Shown piece by piece: positions 23,842 through 32,631 of a stretch of 64,000 nt of DNA. How positions within the stretch are numbered: position 1 is the first letter of the stretch; each line of letters opens with the position of its first letter. Source of the DNA: Dryocola sp051297175 (GTDB taxonomy: Bacteria > Pseudomonadota > Gammaproteobacteria > Enterobacterales > Enterobacteriaceae). Under the pieces are notes generated by a model. That model was not told the DNA's origin. It saw only the letters and a program-made list of their open reading frames with translations, and made no database searches. The DNA lies in NCBI RefSeq assembly GCF_051297175.1, contig NZ_JBINNY010000001.1, positions 3,162,001 through 3,226,000 on the forward strand, in the 5' to 3' direction. Made by a program: the position numbers and the translations under genes.

Positions 23842-25959
23842 TTAATCCTTGGCTTTATGAGTAACAAGCCAGCAGTTATGAATCTGGCGGTTGCGGGCAA
23901 AGTCTTGTGACAGCGTTTTCTGGGTGATCTCTTGTGCTTCCAGACCCAGCTTGGCCAGCCCGTCGAAATCCATTTTGAAGCCGCGTTTGTTGTTGGAGAA
24001 CATGATGGTGCCCCCACGACGCAGCAGGCGTTTAAGATCGGTCATCAGGCCGATGTGATCGCGCTGAACGTCAAAAGACTCTTCCATGCGCTTGGAGTTG
24101 GAGAACGTCGGCGGATCGATAAAGATCAGGTCGAAGTTCTCGTCGGTTTCGTGCAGCCAGCCCAGGCAGTCGGCCTGAATCAGGCGATGCGCCCGGCCGC
24201 TTAGGCCGTTCAGGCGCAGGTTACGCTCGGCCCACTCAAGATAGGTGCGCGACATATCCACCGTAGTGGTGGTTTTCGCGCCGCCCAGACCCGCGTGTAC
24301 CGTCGCGCTGCCGGTGTAGGCGAACAGGTTCAGGAAGTCTTTGCCTTTGCTCATTTGACCGAGCATCTTGCGCGCGAGGCGATGGTCGAGGAACAGGCCG
24401 GTATCCAGATAGTCGGTCAGGTTAACCCACAGGCGCGCGTTGTATTCGCTGACTTCCATGAAGTCGCCCTTCTCGCCCAGCTTCTGATACTGGCTTTTGC
24501 CCTTCTGGCGCTCGCGCGTTTTCAGGATCAGGCGATTCGACGGCAGCTCGAGAACCGACAGCGTGGCGGCAATAACGTCGAACAGACGCTGGCGCGCTTT
24601 GTTGGCATCAACGGTTTTCGGCGGCGCGTATTCCTGCACCACAACCCAGTCGCCATAGCGGTCTACGGCTACGTTATAGTCCGGCAAATCCGCATCGTAA
24701 ACGCGGTAGCATTCGATACCTTCCTGACGCGCCCACTTATCGAGCTTCTTGATGTTCTTACGCAGACGGTTGGCATAATCTTCTGCCAGCTGGCCGCCCG
24801 CTGCCCCGCTGGTGTTTTCCGCCAGCTGGTAGTTCTTTTGCACGCAGTCGAGCGGGCCGTTCTTCGCCTTGAACTGGCGGTCGGCACGCAGCTGCAGGCA
24901 GCTGAGCAAATCCGGGGAGGCGCTGAACAACGACAGGTTCCAGCCGCCGAACTGCGTTTTCATATTGCGGCCAAGCAGGCTGTGCAGCGCGATAAGTGCC
25001 GGTTCGCTGTCCAGACGCTCGCCGTAAGGCGGGTTGCTGACTACGGTGCCCGTTGGGCCTTCCGGCAGCGGGTTGGTCAGCTTCGCGACGTCCTTCACTT
25101 CATAGGTAATGAGATCGGCAAGCCCGGCGCGGCGGGTGTTTGCGCGCGCGCGTTCAATCACGCGGGAGTCGTTATCAGAACCGTAGAAGCGGGAGGTGTA
25201 ATCGCCCAGGCCTTTGCGGGCGCGAACCTGCGCTTCGGTGGTGACTTCTTTCCACAGCTCTTCGTCGTGATTCGCCCAGCCCAGGAAGCCCCAGTGCTTG
25301 CGATGCAGGCCCGGCGCGCGATCGGTTGCGATCATCGCGGCTTCGATCAGCAGCGTGCCGGAACCGCACATCGGGTCGAGCAGCGGCGTGCCCGGCTGCC
25401 AGCCGGAGCGCATCACGATTGCGGATGCCAGCGTTTCCTTAATAGGCGCAGCGCCGGTGCTGTCGCGATAGCCGCGTTGATGCAGGCCTTCACCGCTTAA
25501 ATCCAGCGCAATGCTGGCGGTATCTTTATTCAGCCAGACGTTAATGCGCAGATCCGGCTGCTCGCGATCGACGTTCGGGCGCGGCAGATTTTTGCGGGTA
25601 AAGGAGTCGACAATCGCATCTTTTACTTTAAGCGCGCCGTACTGGCTGTTGCGGATAACATCGTTCAGGCCGCTAAAATGCACGGCGAAGGTCGCGTCCG
25701 GCCCGAAGATAGACGGCCAGTCGATAACCTGAACGCCGAGGTACAAATCCAGATCGCTGTAGACGCTACATTCGCTCAGCGGCAGCAGGATGCGGGAAGC
25801 CAGGCGGCTCCACATCAGGCTTTGATAGACCAGACGAGAATCCCCCTGGTAATGTACGCCGCCCTGAACCACCTGGCAGCCTTGCGCGCCCAGCCCTTCC
25901 AGTTCAGTTTTTAACAGCTCTTCGAGCCCACGCGCCGTACTGGCAAACAGAGAATTCAT
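23842..25959 (-). CDS. rlmL: Bifunctional 23S rRNA methyltransferase RlmKL
   Basis: 705 residues (E. coli 702). The N-terminal half has a THUMP domain (GGVHYQGDSRLVYQSLMWSR) and an RlmL methyltransferase with LLDPMCGSGTLLIEAAMIA and VVSNPPYGERLD, making m2G2445. The C-terminal half is RlmK, with FLNLFAYTGSATVHAGLGGA and LIFIDPPTFSNSKRM, making m7G2069. It acts on the ribosome precursor in the cytosol. It heads the rlmKL-uup-pqiABC run; the 107 bases upstream separate it from divergent ycbX. Confidence 0.98.
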   Translation of the reverse strand: MNSLFASTARGLEELLKTELEGLGAQGCQVVQGGVHYQGDSRLVYQSLMWSRLASRILLPLSECSVYSDLDLYLGVQVIDWPSIFGPDATFAVHFSGLNDVIRNSQYGALKVKDAIVDSFTRKNLPRPNVDREQPDLRINVWLNKDTASIALDLSGEGLHQRGYRDSTGAAPIKETLASAIVMRSGWQPGTPLLDPMCGSGTLLIEAAMIATDRAPGLHRKHWGFLGWANHDEELWKEVTTEAQVRARKGLGDYTSRFYGSDNDSRVIERARANTRRAGLADLITYEVKDVAKLTNPLPEGPTGTVVSNPPYGERLDSEPALIALHSLLGRNMKTQFGGWNLSLFSASPDLLSCLQLRADRQFKAKNGPLDCVQKNYQLAENTSGAAGGQLAEDYANRLRKNIKKLDKWARQEGIECYRVYDADLPDYNVAVDRYGDWVVVQEYAPPKTVDANKARQRLFDVIAATLSVLELPSNRLILKTRERQKGKSQYQKLGEKGDFMEVSEYNARLWVNLTDYLDTGLFLDHRLARKMLGQMSKGKDFLNLFAYTGSATVHAGLGGAKTTTTVDMSRTYLEWAERNLRLNGLSGRAHRLIQADCLGWLHETDENFDLIFIDPPTFSNSKRMEESFDVQRDHIGLMTDLKRLLRRGGTIMFSNNKRGFKMDFDGLAKLGLEAQEITQKTLSQDFARNRQIHNCWLVTHKAKD

Positions 25960-26066
25960 ATCGTCACTTTTTGGTCAGGAGAAGAAAATAGTGGCGCATT
26001 ATAGCTAATCCGCCACGCATGTCATAAAGTTGCCCTCTTATTATTTTTACAGGCAAGGAGGGCGCC

Positions 26067-27179
26067 ATGATCAGTCTATCTCAACTTTATATTCACCCGG
26101 TCAAATCAATGCGCGGCCTTGCCCTTTCGCACGCTCAGGTGGGCACCAGCGGCCTGGCGTTCGATCGCATATTTATGATTACCGAACAGGATGGCACCTT
26201 TATTACCGCACGTCAGTATCCGCAGATGGTGCTGTTCACTCCGGCAATCCTGCACGACGGTTTATACCTCAGCGCGCCGGACGGCTCATCGGCAAACGTT
26301 CGCTTTGCAGATTTCCAGCCGACGCCTTCCGCCACCGAAGTGTGGGGGAATCATTTTACGGCGCTTATCGCCCCGGACGAAATCAACGGCTGGCTGAGCG
26401 GCTTCTTCTCGCGCCCGGTGCAGCTGCGCTGGGTGGGCGAAAACTTAACGCGCCGCGTTAAGCAGCACGAAGAGGTGCCGCTCTCATTTGCCGACGGTTA
26501 CCCTTTCCTGTTGACTAACGAAGCCTCATTGCGCGATCTGCAAAACCGCTGCCCTGCCAGCGTAAAAATGACGCAGTTTCGCCCGAACCTGGTTGTCACC
26601 GGCGCGCAGCCCTGGGCCGAGGACGGCTGGCAGGTCGTGCGTATCGGCGGCGTAACCTTTGACGTCGCCAAGCCCTGCAGCCGCTGTATTTTCACCACCG
26701 TCAGCCCGGAAAAAGGCCGTAAACATCCGAGCGGCGAACCGCTGGCAACGTTACAAAGCTTCCGCACGGCGCAGGACAACGGTGACGTCGACTTCGGGCA
26801 AAACCTCATCGCGCGCAACAGCGGCGTTATTCGGGTTGGCGACGAGCTTGAAGTCCTCGCCACAAAACCGGCCAGAGTATACGGCGCGGGGGAAGTGGCA
26901 GAAGCAGCCGAACCTATTGAACAGCAGGAAAGCACGGTGGCCATCGACTGGCAGGGCCGGGCTTTTCGCGGCAACAACCAGCAAATTCTTCTCGAGCAGC
27001 TCGAGCAGCAGGGCATTCGTGTGCCTTATTCCTGCCGGGCGGGCATCTGCGGGTGCTGTCGGGTGCGTTTGGTTGATGGCGAGGTGAAGGGGCTTAAGAA
27101 AAACGCCGTCGGCGCAGATGGCACTATCTTATGCTGTAGCTGCGTGCCGGCGGGAGATGTGAAGCTGGAAACGCTTTAA
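26067..27179 (+). CDS. ycbX: MOSC/ferredoxin protein YcbX
   Basis: 370 residues. It belongs to the molybdenum-cofactor systems that reduce N-hydroxylated base analogues such as 6-hydroxylaminopurine. The order is MOSC N-terminal domain (LSQLYIHPVKSMRGLALSHA), MOSC domain with the cofactor cysteine in VAKPCSRCIFTTV, and a C-terminal [2Fe-2S] ferredoxin domain with PYSCRAGICGCCRVRLVDGE and the fourth ligand in ILCCSCVPAG. The cluster-loop pattern C-x4-C-x2-C is complete; the second-to-third spacer reads GC where E. coli reads GS. Its stop overlaps that of convergent zapC. Confidence 0.95.
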   Translation: MISLSQLYIHPVKSMRGLALSHAQVGTSGLAFDRIFMITEQDGTFITARQYPQMVLFTPAILHDGLYLSAPDGSSANVRFADFQPTPSATEVWGNHFTALIAPDEINGWLSGFFSRPVQLRWVGENLTRRVKQHEEVPLSFADGYPFLLTNEASLRDLQNRCPASVKMTQFRPNLVVTGAQPWAEDGWQVVRIGGVTFDVAKPCSRCIFTTVSPEKGRKHPSGEPLATLQSFRTAQDNGDVDFGQNLIARNSGVIRVGDELEVLATKPARVYGAGEVAEAAEPIEQQESTVAIDWQGRAFRGNNQQILLEQLEQQGIRVPYSCRAGICGCCRVRLVDGEVKGLKKNAVGADGTILCCSCVPAGDVKLETL

Positions 27180-27718
27180 ACCGCCTGATCGAGACTGAGG
27201 TTGCTACCTACCGGCTGCGGCTTCAGCCTGTCATTCATCACTTTGATGGCATCGCCCAACTGCATGGTGCGGCCGGCAAGCTGTAAGCCCGGCTGCGCAA
27301 GCAGGCATAGCGCCGCATTGTCGCCTGTTTCAACAACCAGCAGATTCACCTGCTGCATATCTTCGCTAAGCCAGACGCAGGCGGCATCGCCCGGAGCGGG
27401 CTGCCAGCAGTCGCCATGGGAAACAAAGTGCCAGCTTTTTGGCATCTGCGGCTTGAGATAGCGGATAGCCACCAGCGCGTTTAACACCAGCTCGGCACGG
27501 TGTTCCTTACTTAACGGCAGGTCGCGGCATTTCTCATCAAATGAGAAAAACAGCGCGGCGTCGTCGACACAAAAACCAGCGTTTTCAAAGGCATCCGGGG
27601 TGAGCATTTTACGCGGGAAACGGGAGCGAAAAAGCATTCCATTGGCTAAATCGAGCATCATACGATCGTGCTCTTCGTCGAAATACCAACGCCAGCTGTC
27701 GTCCGGTTTTATACGCAT
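27176..27718 (-). CDS. zapC: Cell-division protein ZapC
   Basis: 180 residues, same length as E. coli ZapC. It binds FtsZ and promotes lateral bundling of filaments in the Z ring. The N-terminus MRIKPDDSWRWYFDEEHDRM and the core FRSRFPRKMLTPDAFENAGF are well conserved. The last four bases overlap the end of ycbX. It lies downstream of pyrD on the same strand, separated by 165 bases that include the pyrD terminator. Confidence 0.96.
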   Translation of the reverse strand: MRIKPDDSWRWYFDEEHDRMMLDLANGMLFRSRFPRKMLTPDAFENAGFCVDDAALFFSFDEKCRDLPLSKEHRAELVLNALVAIRYLKPQMPKSWHFVSHGDCWQPAPGDAACVWLSEDMQQVNLLVVETGDNAALCLLAQPGLQLAGRTMQLGDAIKVMNDRLKPQPVGSNLSLDQAV

Positions 27719-27828
27719 AATGACTTACCCTTGTGTTTATTCCGCAAACTTAAAACATCCTTATCGCCGTCTGGTTTAATGCCATATTAATAAAAGACTA
27801 GAATGATTAATTTAGCAACAGCATCGGA

Positions 27829-27863
27829 ATATAAAACAACCAGGGCTGAAAATAAAGCCCCGG
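27829..27863 (-). terminator. Rho-independent terminator of pyrD
   Basis: On the minus strand CCGGGGCT pairs with AGCCCTGG (one G-U) around an 8-base loop, followed by TTGTTTTA, about 20 bases after the pyrD stop. Confidence 0.75.
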
Positions 27864-27883
27864 CTGTCTGGAAATGATAAAGC

Positions 27884-28894
27884 TTAGAGATGAGTGACGA
27901 TTTCTTTTATCAGCGGCGGGCCTTTAAATATGAAGCCAGAATAAATCTGCACCAGGCTGGCGCCGGCCGCTATCTTTTCCCGAGCGGCAATCACGGAATC
28001 AATGCCGCCGACGCCGATAATAGGCAACCGGCCATTTAATTCTTGAGACAGGCGACGAATAATTTCCGTGCTTTTTAGCTGCACCGGACGACCGCTCAAG
28101 CCACCGATTTCGTCGCAGTGCTTCATGCCCTGAACAAGGCTGCGGTCTAATGTTGTATTGGTGGCGATGACCCCATCAATATTATGGCGAACTAAACTAT
28201 CCGCCACCTGGATCAATTCTTCTTCTGAAAGATCAGGTGCGATCTTAACCGCGATCGGCACATATTTATGATGCAATTCTTGCAGCGCCTGCTGCTTAAT
28301 TTTTATCGCACTTAAAAGATCGTCCAGCGCTTCGCCGTATTGCAGTGAACGCAATCCCGGCGTATTCGGTGACGATATATTGATCGCAATATAGCCAGCA
28401 TACGGATAAATTTTATCCATGCAGATCAAATAGTCGTCTTTACCCTGCTCCACCGGCGTGTCTTTATTCTTGCCAATATTGATGCCGAGGATGCCATCGA
28501 AATGGGCTTTTTTAACGTTCTCGACCAGGTTATCGACGCCAAGATTATTAAAGCCCATGCGGTTAATTAACCCTTCGGCTTCAACGAGGCGGAAGATGCG
28601 CGGCTTGTCATTTCCCGGCTGCGGGCGTGGCGTAACGGTACCAATTTCAATGGAACCGAAGCCCATCGCGCCCAGGGCGTCAATACATTCACCGTTCTTA
28701 TCAAGACCCGCGGCGAGGCCAAGCGGGTTTTTAAATGTCAGCCCCATGCAGGTCACCGGCTTCGACGGAACGTTTTGACGCACAAGGCGTTCAAACGGCG
28801 TACCCGTTACGCGGCGTAATTGCTGAAATGTCACTTCATGAGCGCGCTCAGGATCGAGCTGGAAAAGGGCTTTACGAACGAAGGGGTAGTACAT
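27884..28894 (-). CDS. pyrD: Dihydroorotate dehydrogenase (quinone), class 2
   Basis: 336 residues, same length as in E. coli. This membrane-associated FMN enzyme oxidises dihydroorotate to orotate and reduces quinone, step four of UMP synthesis. The N-terminal helix region MYYPFVRKALFQLDPERAHE binds membrane/quinone. NPLGLAAGLDKNGECIDALG, the catalytic serine in INISSPNTPGLRSLQYGE, and the FMN phosphate loop PIIGVGGIDSVIAAREKIAAG are visible. AGGAG precedes the ATG. A pyrimidine-sensitive leader and a PurR box lie upstream. Confidence 0.98.
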   Translation of the reverse strand: MYYPFVRKALFQLDPERAHEVTFQQLRRVTGTPFERLVRQNVPSKPVTCMGLTFKNPLGLAAGLDKNGECIDALGAMGFGSIEIGTVTPRPQPGNDKPRIFRLVEAEGLINRMGFNNLGVDNLVENVKKAHFDGILGINIGKNKDTPVEQGKDDYLICMDKIYPYAGYIAINISSPNTPGLRSLQYGEALDDLLSAIKIKQQALQELHHKYVPIAVKIAPDLSEEELIQVADSLVRHNIDGVIATNTTLDRSLVQGMKHCDEIGGLSGRPVQLKSTEIIRRLSQELNGRLPIIGVGGIDSVIAAREKIAAGASLVQIYSGFIFKGPPLIKEIVTHL

Positions 28895-28897
28895 GAA

Positions 28898-28940
28898 CTC
28901 TCCTGGATTCCGGTGTGCAAACCGGGGCCGTATTATTATC
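28898..28940 (-). promoter_or_regulatory. pyrD promoter end and leader hairpin
   Basis: On the minus strand a -10-like TAATAATAC (28931-28939) is followed by GGCCCCGG, then a small hairpin CCGGT-TTGCAC-ACCGG (28910-28925) just ahead of the AGGAG ribosome site. In enteric pyrD the start nucleotide shifts within such a G/C run with CTP/GTP supply, and only longer transcripts form a hairpin that hides the ribosome site. The sequence has the parts needed; the mechanism here is inference. Confidence 0.55.
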
Positions 28941-28988
28941 GATCGCGCCCGCGATTGGAATTGACCTGCAACAAAAAAGGCCGAATAG

Positions 28989-29004
28989 ACGCAAACGTTT
29001 TCTC
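28989..29004. promoter_or_regulatory. PurR operator upstream of pyrD
   Basis: ACGCAAACGTTTTCTC matches the PurR consensus (ANGCAAACGTTTNCNT) at nearly every position. It lies about 50 bases upstream of the pyrD -10 and could repress pyrD when purines are abundant, as in E. coli. It also lies within the divergent ssuE upstream region. Confidence 0.8.
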
Positions 29005-29142
29005 TGCCCTCCGCTTCTTATGCACTTTTCGGCATTTGTTTATCAGATAAATCATTTAGTGGAATAACGCGCCTCTGCCACTATCAAAGTCAATTGTTAT
29101 CAAAGTTAACAACTATCGAACTTTTAGTTATAAGGAGCCAAG

Positions 29143-29718
29143 ATGCGCGTGATCACGCTAGCCGGAAGCCCCCGCTTCCCGTCCCGTTCCAGCGCCCTGC
29201 TGGAGTATGCCCGAGAAAAACTTAGCGCATTGGATATAGAGGTGTGTCACTGGCATCTGCAAAACTTCGCGCCGGAAGATCTGCTTTACGCCCGTTTCGA
29301 CAGTCCGGCCCTTAAAGCGCTCACCGAACAGCTTGAGCAGGCCGACGGATTGATCATCGCCACGCCGGTTTACAAGGCATCGTTTGCCGGCGCGTTGAAA
29401 ACGCTGCTGGACCTGCTGCCGGAGCGCGCGCTTGAGAAGAAGGTTGTTCTGCCGCTGGCGACCGGCGGCACCGTGGCCCACATGCTTGCGGTTGACTATG
29501 CCCTGAAGCCGGTGCTGAACGCCCTTAAAGCCCAGGAAATCCTCCATGGCGTGTTTGCCGACGACAGCCAGGTGGCCGATTACCAGCACAAGCCGGTGTT
29601 CACCGCCAATCTACAGCAGCGCCTGGATACCGCGCTGGAAACCTTCTGGCAGGCGCTGCACCGCCGTTATTTCGCCGTCGCCTCACCTTTCGTCCAGCAG
29701 GGAGTTGCCCATGTTTAA
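29143..29718 (+). CDS. ssuE: NADPH-dependent FMN reductase SsuE
   Basis: 191 residues. It supplies reduced FMN to the sulfonate monooxygenase SsuD. It shows the flavodoxin-like N-terminus MRVITLAGSPRFPSRSSALL and the flavin-binding DGLIIATPVYKASFAGALKTLLD. AAGGAG lies 6 bases before the ATG. It is the first gene of ssuEADCB; its end overlaps ssuA by 8 bases. In E. coli the operon is turned on by Cbl and CysB under sulfate starvation; I did not identify those sites. Confidence 0.97.
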   Translation: MRVITLAGSPRFPSRSSALLEYAREKLSALDIEVCHWHLQNFAPEDLLYARFDSPALKALTEQLEQADGLIIATPVYKASFAGALKTLLDLLPERALEKKVVLPLATGGTVAHMLAVDYALKPVLNALKAQEILHGVFADDSQVADYQHKPVFTANLQQRLDTALETFWQALHRRYFAVASPFVQQGVAHV

Positions 29719-30688
29719 TCTGTTAAAACGCGCCACCCCGTGGCTAGCTTTTGCCGGAATGCTGAGCCTGAGTTCGGCGGTTAACGCAGCCGAGCCTGCA
29801 CCCGACCAGCTGCGCATCGGCTATCAAAAAGGGTCCGTCAGCATGGTGCTGGCAAAGAGCCACCAGTTTCTGGAGCAGCGTTATCCGCAGACCAAAATCT
29901 CGTGGATAGAGTTCCCGGCCGGCCCGCAGATGCTTGAGGCGCTCAATATAGGCAGTATCGATTTGGGCAGTACCGGCGATATTCCGCCGATCTTCGCTCA
30001 GGCCGCAGGCGCGGATCTGGTTTATGTCGGATCGGAGCCCGCGAAGCCAAAAGCAGAAGTGATTCTGGTGCCGGAAAACAGCCCGCTGAAAACCGTTGCC
30101 GATCTTAAGGGCCATAAGGTCGCCTTCCAGAAAGGTTCCAGCTCGCACAATCTGGTGCTGCGCGCGCTGCAAAAAGCGGGGCTGAAATTCACCGATATCC
30201 AGCCAGCCTACCTGACGCCAGCCGACGCACGAGCCGCATTCCAGCAGGGCAATGTTGATGCCTGGGCCATCTGGGATCCCTACTATTCCGCCGCTTTGCT
30301 GAACGGCGGCGTCCGCGTTCTCACGGATGGAAGCCAGCTCAATCAAACCGGTTCGTTTTATCTCGCTTCCCGGCCTTACGCCGAGAAGAACGGCGAATTC
30401 CTACAGGGCGTGCTGAAAACATTCAGCGATGCCGATGACCTGACGCGCTCCCAGCGCCAGGAGAGCGTAGCGCTACTTGCTAAGACCATGGGCCTGCCGG
30501 AGCAGGTAATCGCCACCTACTTCGATCATCGCCCACCGACCGAAATCACCCCGGTCAGCGCGGCTACGGCTGAAAAACAGCAGCAGACCGCCGACCTGTT
30601 TTACGACAACCATTTAGTGCCAAAAAAAGTCGATATCCGCACCCGCATCTGGCAGCCCGCTGGCGCCGCAAAAGGAGATAAATCATGA
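29711..30688 (+). CDS. ssuA: Aliphatic sulfonate-binding protein SsuA
   Basis: 325 residues. This periplasmic substrate-binding protein serves the alkanesulfonate ABC importer. From ATG 29711 a signal peptide (MFNLLKRATPWLAFAGML ... VNAA) leads into QLRIGYQKGSVSMVLAKS, GSIDLGSTGDIPPIFAQAAG and WAIWDPYYSAALLNGG, all SsuA hallmarks. An upstream in-frame ATG at 29546 lies inside ssuE and would bury the signal peptide. It overlaps ssuE by 8 bases and ssuD by 4 (ATGA). Confidence 0.97.
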   Translation: MFNLLKRATPWLAFAGMLSLSSAVNAAEPAPDQLRIGYQKGSVSMVLAKSHQFLEQRYPQTKISWIEFPAGPQMLEALNIGSIDLGSTGDIPPIFAQAAGADLVYVGSEPAKPKAEVILVPENSPLKTVADLKGHKVAFQKGSSSHNLVLRALQKAGLKFTDIQPAYLTPADARAAFQQGNVDAWAIWDPYYSAALLNGGVRVLTDGSQLNQTGSFYLASRPYAEKNGEFLQGVLKTFSDADDLTRSQRQESVALLAKTMGLPEQVIATYFDHRPPTEITPVSAATAEKQQQTADLFYDNHLVPKKVDIRTRIWQPAGAAKGDKS

Positions 30689-31830
30689 GTCTTAACCTGT
30701 TCTGGTTCTTACCTACCCATGGCGACGGTCATTATTTAGGCAGCAACGACGCCGCGCGCCCGGTTGATCACGGTTATCTCCAGCAGATTGCCCAGGCCGC
30801 GGACAGGCTTGGTTTCACCGGCGTGCTGATCCCGACAGGCCGTTCCTGCGAAGACGCCTGGCTGGTCGCCGCGTCTATGATTCCGGTAACCCAGCGTTTG
30901 AAATTCCTCGTGGCACTGCGCCCGAGCGTAGTTTCACCCACGGTAGCCGCTCGTCAGGCCGCCACGCTCGACAGGCTTTCCAACGGCCGTGCGCTGTTCA
31001 ATTTGGTCACCGGCAGCGACCCGGAAGAGCTGGCCGGGGACGGCGTGTTCCTCAATCATGAAGAGCGATACGAAGCTTCGGCGGAGTTCACCCGCATCTG
31101 GCGGCGCGTGCTGGAAGGCGAAACGGTGGATTACGACGGCAAGCACATTCAGGTGAAGGGCGCAAAACTCCTGTTTCCGCCGGTCCAGCAGCCGCGTCCG
31201 CCGCTCTATTTTGGCGGTTCATCGGACGTGGCGCAGGATCTGGCGGCGGAGCAGGTTGATTTGTACCTGACGTGGGGTGAGCCGCCGCATCTGGTGAAGG
31301 AAAAAATTGAACAGGTACGCGCGAAAGCCGCTAAGCAAGGGCGCACCGTTAGGTTTGGGATCCGCCTGCACGTCATCGTGCGCGAAACCAACGAGGAGGC
31401 CTGGCAGGCCGCAGACCGCCTGATCTCGCAGCTCGACGACGCCACTATCGCTAAGGCGCAGGCCGCGTTTGCCCGCACCGATTCGGTTGGACAGCACCGC
31501 ATGGCAGCGCTGCACGGCGGGAAGCGCGACAATCTGGAAATCAGTCCGAACCTCTGGGCAGGCGTGGGCCTGGTGCGCGGCGGCGCGGGTACGGCGCTGG
31601 TGGGCGATGGCCCTACGGTCGCGGCCCGCATTAACGAATACGCGGATCTCGGCATCGACAGCTTTATTTTCTCCGGCTATCCACATCTCGAAGAGGCCTA
31701 CCGCGTAGGCGAGCTGCTGTTCCCGCATCTGGATGTCGCCATCCCTGAGATCCCGCAGCCGCGCCAGCATCACGAAAAAGGTGAAGTGGTGGCGAATGAC
31801 TTCATCCCTCGTAAAGCCGCGCAAAGCTAG
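30685..31830 (+). CDS. ssuD: FMNH2-dependent alkanesulfonate monooxygenase SsuD
   Basis: 381 residues, the E. coli length. It cleaves C1 and longer alkanesulfonates to the aldehyde plus sulfite with O2 and FMNH2 from SsuE. It is a bacterial-luciferase-like TIM barrel with SLNLFWFLPTHGDGHYLG, LKFLVALRPSVVSPTVAARQ, RALFNLVTGSDPEELAGDGV and the active-site-lid region GLVRGGAGTALVGDGPTVAA. It overlaps ssuA by 4 bases and is 6 bases from ssuC. Confidence 0.98.
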   Translation: MSLNLFWFLPTHGDGHYLGSNDAARPVDHGYLQQIAQAADRLGFTGVLIPTGRSCEDAWLVAASMIPVTQRLKFLVALRPSVVSPTVAARQAATLDRLSNGRALFNLVTGSDPEELAGDGVFLNHEERYEASAEFTRIWRRVLEGETVDYDGKHIQVKGAKLLFPPVQQPRPPLYFGGSSDVAQDLAAEQVDLYLTWGEPPHLVKEKIEQVRAKAAKQGRTVRFGIRLHVIVRETNEEAWQAADRLISQLDDATIAKAQAAFARTDSVGQHRMAALHGGKRDNLEISPNLWAGVGLVRGGAGTALVGDGPTVAARINEYADLGIDSFIFSGYPHLEEAYRVGELLFPHLDVAIPEIPQPRQHHEKGEVVANDFIPRKAAQS

Positions 31831-31836
31831 GGGGCG

Positions 31837-32631
31837 ATGATGACGAAAAGCTCTCGTAAACTACTTCTGCGCCTCGCCCCATGGCTGCTGCCGGTCACCA
31901 TTATCGTTATCTGGCAGCTGGCATCCTCGGTGGGCTGGCTGTCGACGCGCATTCTGCCCTCCCCCGAGGGCGTGGTGGTGACATTCTGGAATCTCTCCGC
32001 GAGCGGCGAACTGTGGCAGCACCTGGCGATCAGCTCCTGGCGCGCGGCGATCGGCTTTAGCATCGGCGGGTCGCTTGGCTTAATTCTGGGCCTGATCAGC
32101 GGCCTTTCGCGCTGGGGCGAACGCCTGCTGGATACCTCCATTCAAATGCTGCGCAACGTGCCGCATCTGGCGCTGATCCCGCTGGTCATTCTGTGGTTCG
32201 GCATCGACGAATCCGCCAAAATCTTCTTGGTGGCGCTCGGCACGCTATTCCCGATTTACATCAACACCTGGCACGGCATTAAAAATATCGACCAGGGGCT
32301 GCTCGAGATGGCGCGCAGCTACGGGCTGTCGGGCTTTAGCCTGTTCAGCCAGGTGATTTTGCCCGGTGCCCTGCCGTCGATTATGGTCGGCGTGCGCTTT
32401 GCCCTCGGCCTGATGTGGCTGACGCTCATCGTCGCCGAAACGATTTCGGCCAACTCCGGCATTGGCTATCTGGCGATGAACGCCCGTGAATTCCTGCAAA
32501 CCGATGTCGTGGTGGTGGCGATTATTCTGTATGCCCTGCTCGGCAAGCTGGCGGACGTTAGCGCCCAGCTGTTAGAACGCGTCTGGCTGCGCTGGCATCC
32601 GGCCTACCAGCTAAAAGAGGAAACCGTATGA
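31837..32631 (+). CDS. ssuC: Sulfonate ABC transporter permease SsuC
   Basis: 264 residues with about six membrane helices (first LLPVTIIVIWQLASSVGWL). The coupling EAA-type loop is ARSYGLSGFSLFSQVILPGALPS. It forms the membrane channel through which SsuB powers sulfonate uptake. Two ATGs stand in tandem (31837, 31840) after a GGGGGCG stretch; the second has the better spacing, but the difference is one residue. The stop overlaps the ssuB start by 4 bases. Confidence 0.96.
   Translation: MMTKSSRKLLLRLAPWLLPVTIIVIWQLASSVGWLSTRILPSPEGVVVTFWNLSASGELWQHLAISSWRAAIGFSIGGSLGLILGLISGLSRWGERLLDTSIQMLRNVPHLALIPLVILWFGIDESAKIFLVALGTLFPIYINTWHGIKNIDQGLLEMARSYGLSGFSLFSQVILPGALPSIMVGVRFALGLMWLTLIVAETISANSGIGYLAMNAREFLQTDVVVVAIILYALLGKLADVSAQLLERVWLRWHPAYQLKEETV

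Noticed and set aside
24295..25500. 401-residue open frame on the plus strand
   Set aside because: It is wholly antisense to rlmKL, whose protein is recognisable throughout; high GC removes stop codons from the opposite strand.
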